A stretch of 64,000 nt of DNA. Origin: Prosthecochloris marina (lineage in GTDB: Bacteria > Bacteroidota > Chlorobiia > Chlorobiales > Chlorobiaceae). Position 1 is the first letter of the stretch; each line of letters begins with the position of its first letter. The notes below the pieces were generated by a model, which was not told where the DNA came from, did no database searches, and was given only the letters and a program-made list of their open reading frames with translations. The stretch is from assembly GCF_003182595.1 (NCBI RefSeq), contig NZ_PDNZ01000005.1, positions 1 through 64,000 on the forward strand, given 5' to 3'. Position numbers and translations under genes: made by a program. This document shows, piece by piece, positions 44,537-53,328 of this stretch.

Positions 44537-47500
44537 GTGAAAGGAATTATCAGGCAATTTATCAGGTATCCGGTTCTCGGCAATGCGGTTTTTCTGGCGA
44601 TTTTCCTTTTCGGGTTTCTTGCTTTCAATGGGATGAAAACGACGTTTTTCCCTCAAGTCCCGTCTCACACCATCTTTGTCGTTGCTTCTTTCCCTGGTGC
44701 TTCACCCGAAGAGATTGAAGAAGGCATCACTCTCAAAATAGAAGATGAACTCAAAGGCGTAACCGGAATAGAAAGGGTGACTTCCGTTTCCGCTGAAAAC
44801 ACCGCTACGATTACCGTTGAGCTGCTTCAGAACTACGATGCGAATGTGTTGCTTCAAGAGGTGAGTAATGCCGTCGACCAGATCAGCTCCTTTCCTGTAG
44901 GACTGGAAAAAATCAGGATATACAAAAGGGAGATGACCGACTTCGTCGTGGCATATTCCATTCACGGTGATGTGGAACTGCAGGTCCTGAAAACCTACGC
45001 CCGAAGGATTGAGCGCGAGTTGCGCAACAATGAAGGTATTTCGAAGATTACGTTAAGCGGGTTTCCTGAAGAAGAAATTGAGGTAAGTGTCCGCGAGGAT
45101 GTGCTGAAATCCTATGGTTTGACATTCGATGAAGTGGCTTCTGCTGTAGGTGAGGCCAATTTGAGGATTACCGGCGGGACTATCAAGGGGTTGGAGGAAG
45201 AGCTCCTGATCCGCTTGGATAATCAGGGTTATTATGCCATCGATGTTGAAAATATAGTGGTCCGGACTACAGCTGCAGGGGGTGTCGTTCTTTTGAGAGA
45301 TATTGCTGTGATCAAAGATCGCTGGTCGGAAGATCCGAACAGGACCTACTTCGATGGGAAGCCATCGGTGACAATCGATATTGAAAAGACCAGCGACGAG
45401 GACATGTTCAGTATTGCCGGTCGGGTTGCGGCTTACATGGAAACGTTCGACAGGGAACATGATGATATATCGGTCAGCCTGTTGCGAGATGGGTCGGGCA
45501 TTGTTCAGGAACGTGCAAATATTCTGACGAACAACGGATTGATCGGTAGTATTCTCGTTATTCTGTTCCTTTCTTTTTCACTGAACCCGAGAATGGCTTT
45601 CTGGGTTGCACTTTCAATTCCCCTTTCATTTGCAGGCATGTTCATGCTCGGTACCTTTTACGGGCTGACCATCAATGTTGTGTCCCTGCTTGCCATGATC
45701 CTCGTTGTCGGTATTCTGGTCGATGACGGTATCGTTATTGCGGAAAGCATTTATCAGCAGCATGAAAAAGGTTTGAAACCGCTCGATGCAGCAGTTAAGG
45801 GTACCATGGATGTGCTTCCATCGGTTATAGCGGCGGTGCTGACTACCATTGTGTTTTTTATGCTCTTTCTGTTCCTTGAAGGAGCTTTCGGAGAACGTTT
45901 CAGGGACATTGGGTTTGTCGTTATAGCCACACTTCTTATCTCCCTTGTCGAGGGGATTTTCATTCTGCCCGGCCATATTGCCCATTCCAAGGCTCTGCGG
46001 GGGGGAGCTGAAAAAAAGACATGGCTTTTACGAAAATCGGAAGCATTCATACGCTTTCAACGGGACAGGTTTTATGCGCCTGTCCTGCGTTTCAGTATCA
46101 ATAATCCCATCGTTACAGCTGTCATACCCGTTGCTCTGATGCTTGTCACTATCGGTGCACTGCAGGGGGGGATTGTCAAGCTGACTTTTTTCCCAAATCT
46201 CGAGTTCGATAATGTGGAACTGACGTTTGAAATGCCTGCGGGAACACGCCAAACAGTAACCGACAGCCTGCTTGCTCGTATGGAAATGAATGTGCGGGAG
46301 GTAAGTGAGGAATACAAGCAAGAGTACGGGCTTGATCTCGTCGAAGCCATAGGGCGCAGCGTCGGACCGGATGCACATAAGGGAGGCCTCAGGATTACAT
46401 TGCTCGAGGGGCGGTACCGTGAGTGGTCGAGCATGCAGGTATCCAATGCCATACGGGAAAAAATAGGCATAATTCCCGGTGCTGAAAAACTGCAGGTCGG
46501 AACAGGTGGCTTTTGGGGAATGCCGGTTTCGATAGCGCTTAAAAGCGATAACTTGTCACAGTTGAGAGGTGCCAAGGAGTATCTTGAAGGAGAACTGAGA
46601 AAAATGCCGGAACTGAAGGATATCATCGATGACGATCCGCCCGGTTTGCGAGAAGTTCGCATCACGCTTAACGATAGGGCAAGGTCGCTCGGTCTCAGTG
46701 AGTCTGACGTTATGAATCAGGTCAGGAGCGGTTTTTTCGGTTACGAGGTTCAGAGAATCTTGCGGGGGATCGATGAGGTGAAAGTCTGGGTGAGGTTTTC
46801 CGAGACCGATCGCGAATCGGTCGCGAATATGGAACGGATGGACATTCGGCTACATGACGGCAGAGCGTTTCCTCTCGGTGCACTTGCTGATGTCAGGATA
46901 CAGCGGGGGGTATCTTCGGTAAACCATATCGACGCTCAGAGAGTGGTGAAAATCGAAGCGGATATTGTCAGTTCGAAAGAGTCGGTTCCCAACCTGCTCG
47001 AACGCATCGATTTACAGATCATGCCTGGTCTCCTGGAAGCGTTTCCGGATGTAAGCTATGACTTTGAGGGACAAAGCCGGGAAAGTGACAAGACAACCAA
47101 TTCAATGAAGAGTGTTTTTCCGGTTGTTCTCGGGATGATGTTTCTTGTGGTGGTGTTTTCTTTCCGTTCTTTTCTACAGGCCTTTGTTGTTTTTCTCATG
47201 ATTCCATTCAGTCTTGTCGGGGTTGTATGGGGGCATTTCATACAAGGGTATCTGATGAGCATTCTTTCACTTTTCGGCGTTATCGCTTTGATCGGTATCG
47301 TTATCAACGATTCCCTGGTTTTTGTCAACACGTTCAACAGCCGTTTGCAGGAAGGGAAGAAGTTTTCCGACGCGATTTATGAAGTGGGGCTCAGCCGCTT
47401 CAGGCCGATTGTTCTTACATCACTGACGACCATAGCTGGTCTCGGCCCGCTGATTTTCGAAAAAAGCCGTCAGGCACAGTTCCTGAGTCCAATGGCTATT

Positions 47501-47689
47501 TCGGTTGCATACGGGTTGTTGTTCGGTACACTCTTGACGCTTGTAATGCTGCCAGCCCTCCTGGTTTTGCTCAATCGCGCGAAAGTGCTGGTCATAGGAC
47601 TTTTACAAGGAGAAAAGCCATTGCCCGAAGCAGTTGAACCTGCAATAATGCATCGGGAACCGTTCGATAATGAAGAGTCGGAAAAGTAG
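44537..47689 (+). CDS. RND efflux pump inner-membrane subunit of the MarR-linked system
   Basis: A 1050-residue AcrB-type permease starting with GTG (VKGIIRQFIRYPVLGNA). Marks: FPQVPSHTIFVVASFPGASPEEIEEGIT in the first pore loop, TM4 ILVVGILVDDGIVIAESIYQQHE with the paired Asp of the proton relay, and the second-half LIGIVINDSLVFVNTFNSR. It is only distantly like the TetR-linked pump of this window, closer to the group with FFP...IFV starts. Substrate unknown. Confidence 0.93.
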   Translation: MKGIIRQFIRYPVLGNAVFLAIFLFGFLAFNGMKTTFFPQVPSHTIFVVASFPGASPEEIEEGITLKIEDELKGVTGIERVTSVSAENTATITVELLQNYDANVLLQEVSNAVDQISSFPVGLEKIRIYKREMTDFVVAYSIHGDVELQVLKTYARRIERELRNNEGISKITLSGFPEEEIEVSVREDVLKSYGLTFDEVASAVGEANLRITGGTIKGLEEELLIRLDNQGYYAIDVENIVVRTTAAGGVVLLRDIAVIKDRWSEDPNRTYFDGKPSVTIDIEKTSDEDMFSIAGRVAAYMETFDREHDDISVSLLRDGSGIVQERANILTNNGLIGSILVILFLSFSLNPRMAFWVALSIPLSFAGMFMLGTFYGLTINVVSLLAMILVVGILVDDGIVIAESIYQQHEKGLKPLDAAVKGTMDVLPSVIAAVLTTIVFFMLFLFLEGAFGERFRDIGFVVIATLLISLVEGIFILPGHIAHSKALRGGAEKKTWLLRKSEAFIRFQRDRFYAPVLRFSINNPIVTAVIPVALMLVTIGALQGGIVKLTFFPNLEFDNVELTFEMPAGTRQTVTDSLLARMEMNVREVSEEYKQEYGLDLVEAIGRSVGPDAHKGGLRITLLEGRYREWSSMQVSNAIREKIGIIPGAEKLQVGTGGFWGMPVSIALKSDNLSQLRGAKEYLEGELRKMPELKDIIDDDPPGLREVRITLNDRARSLGLSESDVMNQVRSGFFGYEVQRILRGIDEVKVWVRFSETDRESVANMERMDIRLHDGRAFPLGALADVRIQRGVSSVNHIDAQRVVKIEADIVSSKESVPNLLERIDLQIMPGLLEAFPDVSYDFEGQSRESDKTTNSMKSVFPVVLGMMFLVVVFSFRSFLQAFVVFLMIPFSLVGVVWGHFIQGYLMSILSLFGVIALIGIVINDSLVFVNTFNSRLQEGKKFSDAIYEVGLSRFRPIVLTSLTTIAGLGPLIFEKSRQAQFLSPMAISVAYGLLFGTLLTLVMLPALLVLLNRAKVLVIGLLQGEKPLPEAVEPAIMHREPFDNEESEK

Positions 47690-47842
47690 ACTGTCAGGCA
47701 CAGCATACAGCGGTAGATGCATGGCGATAATGAATTGTCACTGTAGTTGGAACAAAGCATGCCGGGGAAAGAGGGACGGAAAAAGAAGAATAATGATCGT
47801 AACAGGAAAAGAGGGTTTCAGGAAGTAAAAAAAGAAGAGGCT

Positions 47843-49192
47843 ATGGCAAGAAGAATCGGACGTGCTATTTCCTGTGTAAGTCTGGTGTTTGCCGGGGTGT
47901 TGTTGTTTCTCGGTGTTTTTCTGGTTTCATCATTGTCGGCTACGGAACGGTTGAGCCTTGAGGATGCCGTTGTCGAGGCTCTTGCCAACAATCAGGATAT
48001 CCAGGTGGCCAGGGGAGAGCGAGAGATCAGCAGCAACAATGTCAACATCGGAAATGCAGGCTTGCTGCCGAAAATCGATCTTGTCGGATCGATGAACTAC
48101 CAGGATAATGAGAAGACCTCATCACCCGGGTTCAATGAGTTTACCACGACAAGTGTAACCTTGCAGGCAAACTATACCTTGTTTGACGGGTTGGGTAACA
48201 TTTATACGTTCAGAAAGCTCAAAAGTGCAGGAAAAATTGGCAGGTTTCAGGCGCGCAATACCATTGAAGGTGTTATTCTGGAAGTGAGTGAGGCATTTTA
48301 TAAGTTTGCAAACGCAACCGAGCAGGTTGTTGTTGCTGAAGAAGCTCTTGCCATATCCAGGGACCGTCTTGAACGCGCACGTCTCAGGGCGGAGTATGGA
48401 CAGGCAAACACTCTTGAAGTGCTGTCGGCATCGGTAGATGTCAATGCAGACAGTGTGTCGTGGAAAGATGCGATGCTTGACATGCACAATGCTAATCGCG
48501 CATTGAATCTTTTACTGAATCGTCCCGTTGATACATCCTTGAGTGTCAAGAAAGATGTTTCTTTCGATAAGAACCTCAGGAGAGAAGAGGTATTGCAGGG
48601 TGCAAAACAGTCTTTTTCAGCATATCTGATCGCTCGGGAGTCGGTAAAACAGGCGGAATATGAGCTTGGTATAAAAAGGGCCGACTTTTTTCCTGAGGTG
48701 GGTGTTCAGGTTGGTTACGGTTTCAGCAATACCGAAACAGGATTCGATGCGGGAACGGATGATCTGTCAGGGGACTTTTCGGCGGCTTTGACACTGGACT
48801 TCAATTTGTTCAACGGTTTTCAATCGAGTATCAATAGTCAAAATGCCCGTATAGAACTGCAAAACAAGAAGTTGCTCGAGCAGAAAGCTCTCAGTGAGCT
48901 TGAAAAGCAGGTTGCAGATACCTGGCAGGAGTACTTGAACAACCTCGATATTCTGGAATTTCAGAAAAAAAACCTTGAAACGGCTGAACTGAATTTCCGG
49001 CGTTCGAAAGAGTTGTATGTTCTCGGACAGTTGACGACAACAGCGTTCAGGGAAGCCCAACTCAACCTTATCGATGCAAGAAAAAGCATCGCTTCGGCAG
49101 GGTATGATGCCAAAATACTTGAACTGAGGCTGAAACGCTTTGCAGGAAAGCTGGTTACCGAAGAAGATGCAGTCGGGAGCGATTCGCGTTGA
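47843..49192 (+). CDS. TolC-family outer-membrane protein of the MarR-linked pump
   Basis: About 449 residues. Signal peptide (ARRIGRAISCVSLVFAGVLLFLGVFLVSSLSA), then the TolC double repeat (LEDAVVEALANNQDIQVA; NAGLLPKIDLVGSMN; IKRADFFPEVGVQVGYGF). An ATG at 47843 with AAGAAGAGG before it fits the signal peptide; upstream in-frame codons from 47747 give a highly charged stretch unlike a secretion signal. It ends the operon of MarR, adaptor, pump and TolC. Confidence 0.9.
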   Translation: MARRIGRAISCVSLVFAGVLLFLGVFLVSSLSATERLSLEDAVVEALANNQDIQVARGEREISSNNVNIGNAGLLPKIDLVGSMNYQDNEKTSSPGFNEFTTTSVTLQANYTLFDGLGNIYTFRKLKSAGKIGRFQARNTIEGVILEVSEAFYKFANATEQVVVAEEALAISRDRLERARLRAEYGQANTLEVLSASVDVNADSVSWKDAMLDMHNANRALNLLLNRPVDTSLSVKKDVSFDKNLRREEVLQGAKQSFSAYLIARESVKQAEYELGIKRADFFPEVGVQVGYGFSNTETGFDAGTDDLSGDFSAALTLDFNLFNGFQSSINSQNARIELQNKKLLEQKALSELEKQVADTWQEYLNNLDILEFQKKNLETAELNFRRSKELYVLGQLTTTAFREAQLNLIDARKSIASAGYDAKILELRLKRFAGKLVTEEDAVGSDSR

Positions 49193-49325
49193 GCGGTTGC
49201 GTTAAGACGAGCCCTGATTGTTGTGCTGTTTTGGGATTTTTTGTTTTTGTTACATTGTGGAATTCTTGAATTGCCTGTGGCGTTGGAAAAGCTGAAAGTT
49301 TTTTGCCCGGGAGAGCAAAAAGAGT

Positions 49326-49353
49326 TTGTTTCTAAACGTCAGAGTGCTATATT
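49326..49353 (+). promoter_or_regulatory. Likely promoter of the tRNA cluster
   Basis: TTGTTT (49326-49331), a 16-base spacer and TATATT (49348-49353), 18 bases before tRNA-Pro. The same hexamers with a 17-base spacer precede the MATE gene. Confidence 0.5.
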
Positions 49354-49371
49354 AAGAGCCTTCCAGCAGAG

Positions 49372-49444
49372 CGGGGCATGGCGCAGCTGGTAGCGTGCCT
49401 GCTTTGGGAGCAGGAGGTCCCGAGTTCGAGTCTCGGTGCCCCGA
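49372..49444 (+). tRNA. tRNA-Pro (anticodon TGG)
   Basis: Acceptor CGGGGCA pairs with TGCCCCG (49437-49443). The anticodon loop TTTGGGA gives TGG, and the T-arm is CCGAG-TTCGAGT-CTCGG. CCA not encoded. First of four tRNAs. Confidence 0.93.
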
Positions 49445-49478
49445 CAGATATGGAGTGTTCATTGGTAAGAGCTTAGTT

Positions 49479-49552
<74 letters not shown>

Positions 49553-49575
49553 CAATGATGTATACCATTTTTAAT

Positions 49576-49650
49576 GGTGATTGTAGCTCAGTTGGTTAGA
49601 GCGCCAGGTTGTGGCCCTGGAGGTCGGGGGTTCGAGTCCCCTCATTCACC
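49576..49650 (+). tRNA. tRNA-His (anticodon GTG)
   Basis: Anticodon arm CCAGG-TTGTGGC-CCTGG gives GTG. T-arm GGGGG-TTCGAGT-CCCCT. The extra 5' G opposite discriminator C, typical of tRNA-His, is present at 49576/49650. One T-T mismatch lies in the acceptor stem. Confidence 0.9.
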
Positions 49651-49660
49651 CTCTTGGGTG

Positions 49661-49796
49661 CCTCTATTTATTTATTGTCGTGAGCGCCTTGAGTACAAGG
49701 CGGACGGAGCGCAGAATCCGGAGTGTACACAGAGTACATGAGGAGTTCGAGCACCGACCAACGAAGTAATCATGGTGCGCAACAAATAAATAGAGG
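49661..49796. repeat. Structured element with inverted ends inside the tRNA cluster
   Basis: A 136-base segment between tRNA-His and tRNA-Glu. Its ends are inverted copies: CCTCTATTTATTTATTGT (49661-49678) against ACAAATAAATAGAGG (49782-49796). Inside are hairpins CGCCTT/AAGGCG (49685-49702), GTGTACAC, and GCACC/GGTGC (about 49751-49778). No ORF fits. It may be a processed spacer RNA, a member of a dispersed repeat family or a small RNA. Confidence 0.6.
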
Positions 49797-49808
49797 TGTC
49801 TCCTTGAT

Positions 49809-49880
49809 GGCCCCATGGACTAGTGGTTAGGTCACCACCCTTTCAAGGTGGTAGCACGGGTTCAAATCCCGTTGGGGTCA
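49809..49880 (+). tRNA. tRNA-Glu (anticodon TTC)
   Basis: Acceptor GGCCCCA with TGGGGTC (one G-T pair). Anticodon arm CCACC-CTTTCAA-GGTGG gives TTC. T-arm ACGGG-TTCAAAT-CCCGT. Last tRNA of the cluster. Confidence 0.93.
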
Positions 49881-49983
49881 CATACTATCTCTCACGAGAT
49901 CCGGCTTGATTTTATGAGAAAGGATCGGTGTTGTATGATTTCGGTTTGCCGGATTATCGGAGACGATAGCTTTTTTTCTGTAC

Positions 49984-50015
49984 AGCTCTGTTCGATTTTC
50001 GATCAGAGCTTTTTT
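49984..50015 (+). terminator. Rho-independent terminator between tRNA-Glu and pheT
   Basis: AGCTCTG (49984-49990) pairs with CAGAGCT (50004-50010), extended by an inner TCGA/TCGA, then a run of six T. It ends only 26 bases before the pheT ATG, so it either closes the tRNA transcript or controls pheT as an attenuator. Confidence 0.75.
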
Positions 50016-50041
50016 GTTATTAATACAGAAACGGGTTTCTC

Positions 50042-52453
50042 ATGAAAATCTCCGTAAACTGGCTCAAGGATTTCGTTCCCTCCATAACTTCAGATATTTC
50101 TTCCCTTGTCGATCAACTTACCTTTCTCGGACTTGAAGTCGAGGATGTCATTACGAAGAAATTGCCCGATTCTCTTGTTGTTGTTGGAAAGGTTCAAGAG
50201 GTCAAACCGCATCCGAATGCCGATCGTCTGAAGATATGCCAGGTCGATGCAGGCGAGGTCGAGCCGCTGCAAATTGTTTGCGGAGCATCCAACGTAGCCG
50301 AAGGTCAACTTGTTCCGGTCGCAATGATCGGCGCAAAGCTTGAAACACCCGAAGGCGACAGCTTTACCATAAAAAAATCCAAGATACGCGGTGAACGTTC
50401 GTTCGGAATGATATGCGCCGCAGATGAGCTTGGTTTGTCTGACGACCACTCCGGGATTATGGTGCTCGAGGAGCATTGCGAAATAGGCCGGCCTGTCGCG
50501 TCGTATCTCGATGCCGATACCATACTTGATATTGCGGTTACGCCGAATCGTCCGGATGTCCTTTCACATCTTGGGGTTGCCAGAGAGATGGTAGGAACTG
50601 CGCAGGTGGCATTGCCGGAAGCCTGTAATGTAGACTTTTCAGGTTCAGAAAATCTTGTAACGATAAAAAACTCCGACGCCTGTCCCTATTATACCGGTAT
50701 CGTTATCCGCAATGCAGCGGTGAAGGAGTCTCCTTCATGGTTAAAACAGAAAATTGAAAGTATAGGGCTTCGCCCCAAAAACAATATTGTCGATATTACC
50801 AACTACGTTTTGCATGCTCTCGGTCAGCCTCTTCATGCTTTTGACCTGTTGAAACTGCAAGGAGAAAGCGTACAGGTGAGAACCGATGTGAGCGGATCAA
50901 TCGTTGCTATCAATCAGGAAGCCTATGAACTGCAACCGGGTATGCCGGTTATCTGTGACCAGGAAAAGCCGGTAGCCATAGCAGGTATCATGGGTGGTTA
51001 TGACTCGGCTGTGAGCGAAGCAACAACCGATATATTGCTTGAATCGGCATATTTTTCTCCAGGCGTGGTAAGAAAAGCCTCGAAAATTCTTGGATTGACA
51101 AGTGACTCGGCTTATCGCTTTGAGCGGGGGATCGACCCGGGAAATGTACGTTTTGCGGCGCAATGTGCGGTCAAGCTCATTCTTGAGCTTGCAGGGGGAG
51201 AGATCACCGAAGCGGAAGAGGCCGGTTCGGTTCCTCCCGGCAGCATAACGGTTGCATTACGTCCTGAAAGAGCCAATGAAATTCTTGGTTGTTCGATACC
51301 CATGGAAAAAATGGTTTCCATGCTGGAGTATATCGGCTTTTTCATGACAGCCAATGAAAAAGACGAAAACCTGATATTTACGGTTCCATCCTTTAGAGTC
51401 GACGTTGAGCAGGAAATCGATCTTATCGAGGAGATTGCCAGATTGGAAGGGTATAACAATATTGCCGCTTCAGAAAGGATGGTGGCAAGCTATCCCCAGT
51501 CAAGGGAAAATCCCGAATATTTCCCTGACTATCTTCGCTCTGTTATGATCGGCCTGCAGTTCAGGGAAATTCTTACAAATCCTTTGATTACAAAGCGTGA
51601 TGCTTTGCAGTTCGAACAGCAGGCGGTTCCGGTGTTGAATCCCATCAGCGAAGGTCTTGAAGTTCTCCGTCCTTCTCTCGTACCGACAATGCTTAAGGTA
51701 ATATCCCATAATATCAAACATGGGATAAGGAATATGCGGCTTTTCGAGGTGGCTCACTCGTTTTTCACTTTGAATGAAGAGGACGATGCCGCGAAAAGCA
51801 TGACAGAAAAAGAACAGCTTGTTTTTGCCATCACCGGAAGTCGTTATCCGGTAAACTGGGCTCGGAAAAAAGAACAGGTTGATTTTTTCGATATGAAAGG
51901 TTCAGTGGAGATGCTGTTGGGTAAATTGAATTTGCTTGATAAATCATCATTGAATATTTATAATGAAAGCACGCTTTCCATTACATGTGACTGGAAGGGA
52001 GAAGATAAAACCCTGAAATTGCATGCCGGGAAAGTTCAGCAGATAGCGCCTGAGTTGCTTGAGGCATTTGATATAGATCAGCCGGTTTTCGTTGCTGAAA
52101 TCGATACGGAGGTTCTCGAGCGCAGTTTTACCTTGAATGTTTGTTACGAGCCCCCTTCCAGGTACCCGGTTGTTGAAAGAGATCTTTCATTTATACTTCC
52201 TGAAGGGTTGGAGGTTCAGAAGCTGGTCGATTGTGTGAAAACCAGTGACGTTCTGATCAGTAGCGTTCGGGTATTCGATCTTTTCGAAAGGGAGCTGGAA
52301 AACAGTGGCGGGAAGGTAGAAAGAAGTATTGCGTTATCTCTGAATATTACAGATCACTCTGGAACTCTTAAAGAAGAAAAAGTCAAAAAGATTCTCCAGA
52401 AAGTCATGGAAAATGCAGAAAGCAGGCTTGGTGCGGTAATTCGGCAAGTTTGA
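50042..52453 (+). CDS. pheT: Phenylalanyl-tRNA synthetase beta subunit
   Basis: An 803-residue protein, full family length. In order: an opening MKISVNWLKDFVP, a tRNA-binding OB domain (VVGKVQEVKPHPNADRLKICQVDAG ... IVCGASNV, residues 39-150), B3/B4 editing domain, B5 domain (TVALRPERANEILG), the catalytic-like core and the C-terminal anticodon-binding FDX-ACB domain (CYEPPSRYPVVERDLSFIL, DHSGTLKEEKVKKIL). It pairs with PheS, which is not in this window. Its stop overlaps the next gene's ATG by one base. Confidence 0.97.
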   Translation: MKISVNWLKDFVPSITSDISSLVDQLTFLGLEVEDVITKKLPDSLVVVGKVQEVKPHPNADRLKICQVDAGEVEPLQIVCGASNVAEGQLVPVAMIGAKLETPEGDSFTIKKSKIRGERSFGMICAADELGLSDDHSGIMVLEEHCEIGRPVASYLDADTILDIAVTPNRPDVLSHLGVAREMVGTAQVALPEACNVDFSGSENLVTIKNSDACPYYTGIVIRNAAVKESPSWLKQKIESIGLRPKNNIVDITNYVLHALGQPLHAFDLLKLQGESVQVRTDVSGSIVAINQEAYELQPGMPVICDQEKPVAIAGIMGGYDSAVSEATTDILLESAYFSPGVVRKASKILGLTSDSAYRFERGIDPGNVRFAAQCAVKLILELAGGEITEAEEAGSVPPGSITVALRPERANEILGCSIPMEKMVSMLEYIGFFMTANEKDENLIFTVPSFRVDVEQEIDLIEEIARLEGYNNIAASERMVASYPQSRENPEYFPDYLRSVMIGLQFREILTNPLITKRDALQFEQQAVPVLNPISEGLEVLRPSLVPTMLKVISHNIKHGIRNMRLFEVAHSFFTLNEEDDAAKSMTEKEQLVFAITGSRYPVNWARKKEQVDFFDMKGSVEMLLGKLNLLDKSSLNIYNESTLSITCDWKGEDKTLKLHAGKVQQIAPELLEAFDIDQPVFVAEIDTEVLERSFTLNVCYEPPSRYPVVERDLSFILPEGLEVQKLVDCVKTSDVLISSVRVFDLFERELENSGGKVERSIALSLNITDHSGTLKEEKVKKILQKVMENAESRLGAVIRQV

Positions 52454-52755
52454 TGCGTAAAGGTATGGAGAAACGCATAGAAGGCAGCGAAAGTTCTGGT
52501 CTTGATCTGCTTGAACGACGGGTTGAGCAGATTGTTGAACAGCTGACTGATTGCCGGAAACAAAATGAAATGTTGCAGGCTGAAATTACGAGTCTTCAGT
52601 CGATATTGCGATCATGCAAGCTTTCTGTTTCGGGAAGCGGGCAAGGAGGAGCGGTCGATGGTTTTTCCTACGAGGAAAAAGTACAGGTGAGACAGAAACT
52701 GGTTATGATCCTGCAAAGAATAGAAATTGAGCTAAGAAACGAGATGCCGGGTTAA
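52453..52755 (+). CDS. Short coiled-coil protein between pheT and zapA
   Basis: About 100 residues with a heptad-rich stretch (LDLLERRVEQIVEQLTDCRKQNEMLQAEITSLQSILRSC) and a C-terminal helix (YEEKVQVRQKLVMILQRIEIELRN). It overlaps the pheT stop (TGATG) and lies 7 bases before the zapA start. It resembles ZapB-like or unnamed coiled-coil proteins found upstream of zapA in other phyla. A division role is inferred from position. Confidence 0.75.
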   Translation: MRKGMEKRIEGSESSGLDLLERRVEQIVEQLTDCRKQNEMLQAEITSLQSILRSCKLSVSGSGQGGAVDGFSYEEKVQVRQKLVMILQRIEIELRNEMPG

Positions 52756-52762
52756 GAGGTTG

Positions 52763-53026
52763 ATGGAAAAAATAAATGTCAACATCTTTGGTGATAACTA
52801 TCCGTTAAGGGTCGAGAGTCGCGAATCGACGGAACAGGCTGCATTTGAGGTTGATGAGGTTATGCAACAGTTCGCCGGGAAAGCTCCGGACCTGGAGGTT
52901 AAAAAGTTTGCGGTACTCGCTGCAATTCATTTTGCAGAGAAGAAAAACGAACTTATGGCGAAGCTGTCATCGATGGAAAAAAAAATCGACCAGCTTAATC
53001 TTTTTCTTGAGCAAAATTCGTTCTAA
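52763..53026 (+). CDS. zapA: Cell division protein ZapA
   Basis: About 87 residues. MEKINVNIFGDNYPLRVESR opens the ZapA fold (the NIFG..Y.L motif), followed by the long dimerising helix (EKKNELMAKLSSMEKKIDQLNLFLEQ). It bundles FtsZ filaments. The ATG at 52763 follows AAGAGG. The 6S RNA gene lies directly downstream, an arrangement conserved in many bacteria. Confidence 0.9.
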   Translation: MEKINVNIFGDNYPLRVESRESTEQAAFEVDEVMQQFAGKAPDLEVKKFAVLAAIHFAEKKNELMAKLSSMEKKIDQLNLFLEQNSF

Positions 53027-53052
53027 TCGTTTACATTAGAAGTAGAAGAAAT

Positions 53053-53271
53053 ATCCGCACCGATTACAGGGGTGTTTTGTAAGTAAAAGAACCAACACTT
53101 AAGAACTGGGAGCTGTACTCTTCTTTTGGATTGCAGGCCTTGCTGAACTCAAGGGTTCAGAGGATTCCGGAGACGGGATCCCATAGGAAGCAAAAAATCT
53201 GAAGGAGGCGCCCACCGTACTGAATACGGGTTCTTAAATCTTACACATCCCTGCAGGTGCGGATTTTTTTT
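53053..53271 (+). ncRNA. ssrS: 6S RNA
   Basis: About 219 bases directly after zapA. The ends pair: ATCCGCACC (53053-53061) with GGTGCGGAT (53256-53264), followed by a T-run. A second inner stem joins CTTAAGAAC (around 53098) with GTTCTTAA (around 53230), leaving the open central region expected of 6S RNA. The apical part contains CCTTGCTGAACTCAAGGGTTC, similar to the end loop of known 6S RNAs. It binds the sigma-70 RNA polymerase holoenzyme. Exact 5' and 3' ends are not proven. Confidence 0.78.
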
Positions 53272-53328
53272 TGCATTAAAAAGTGCCCTTTTTATCGGAC
53301 AACGGGCGCACAAAGGAGGTAGAATTTA

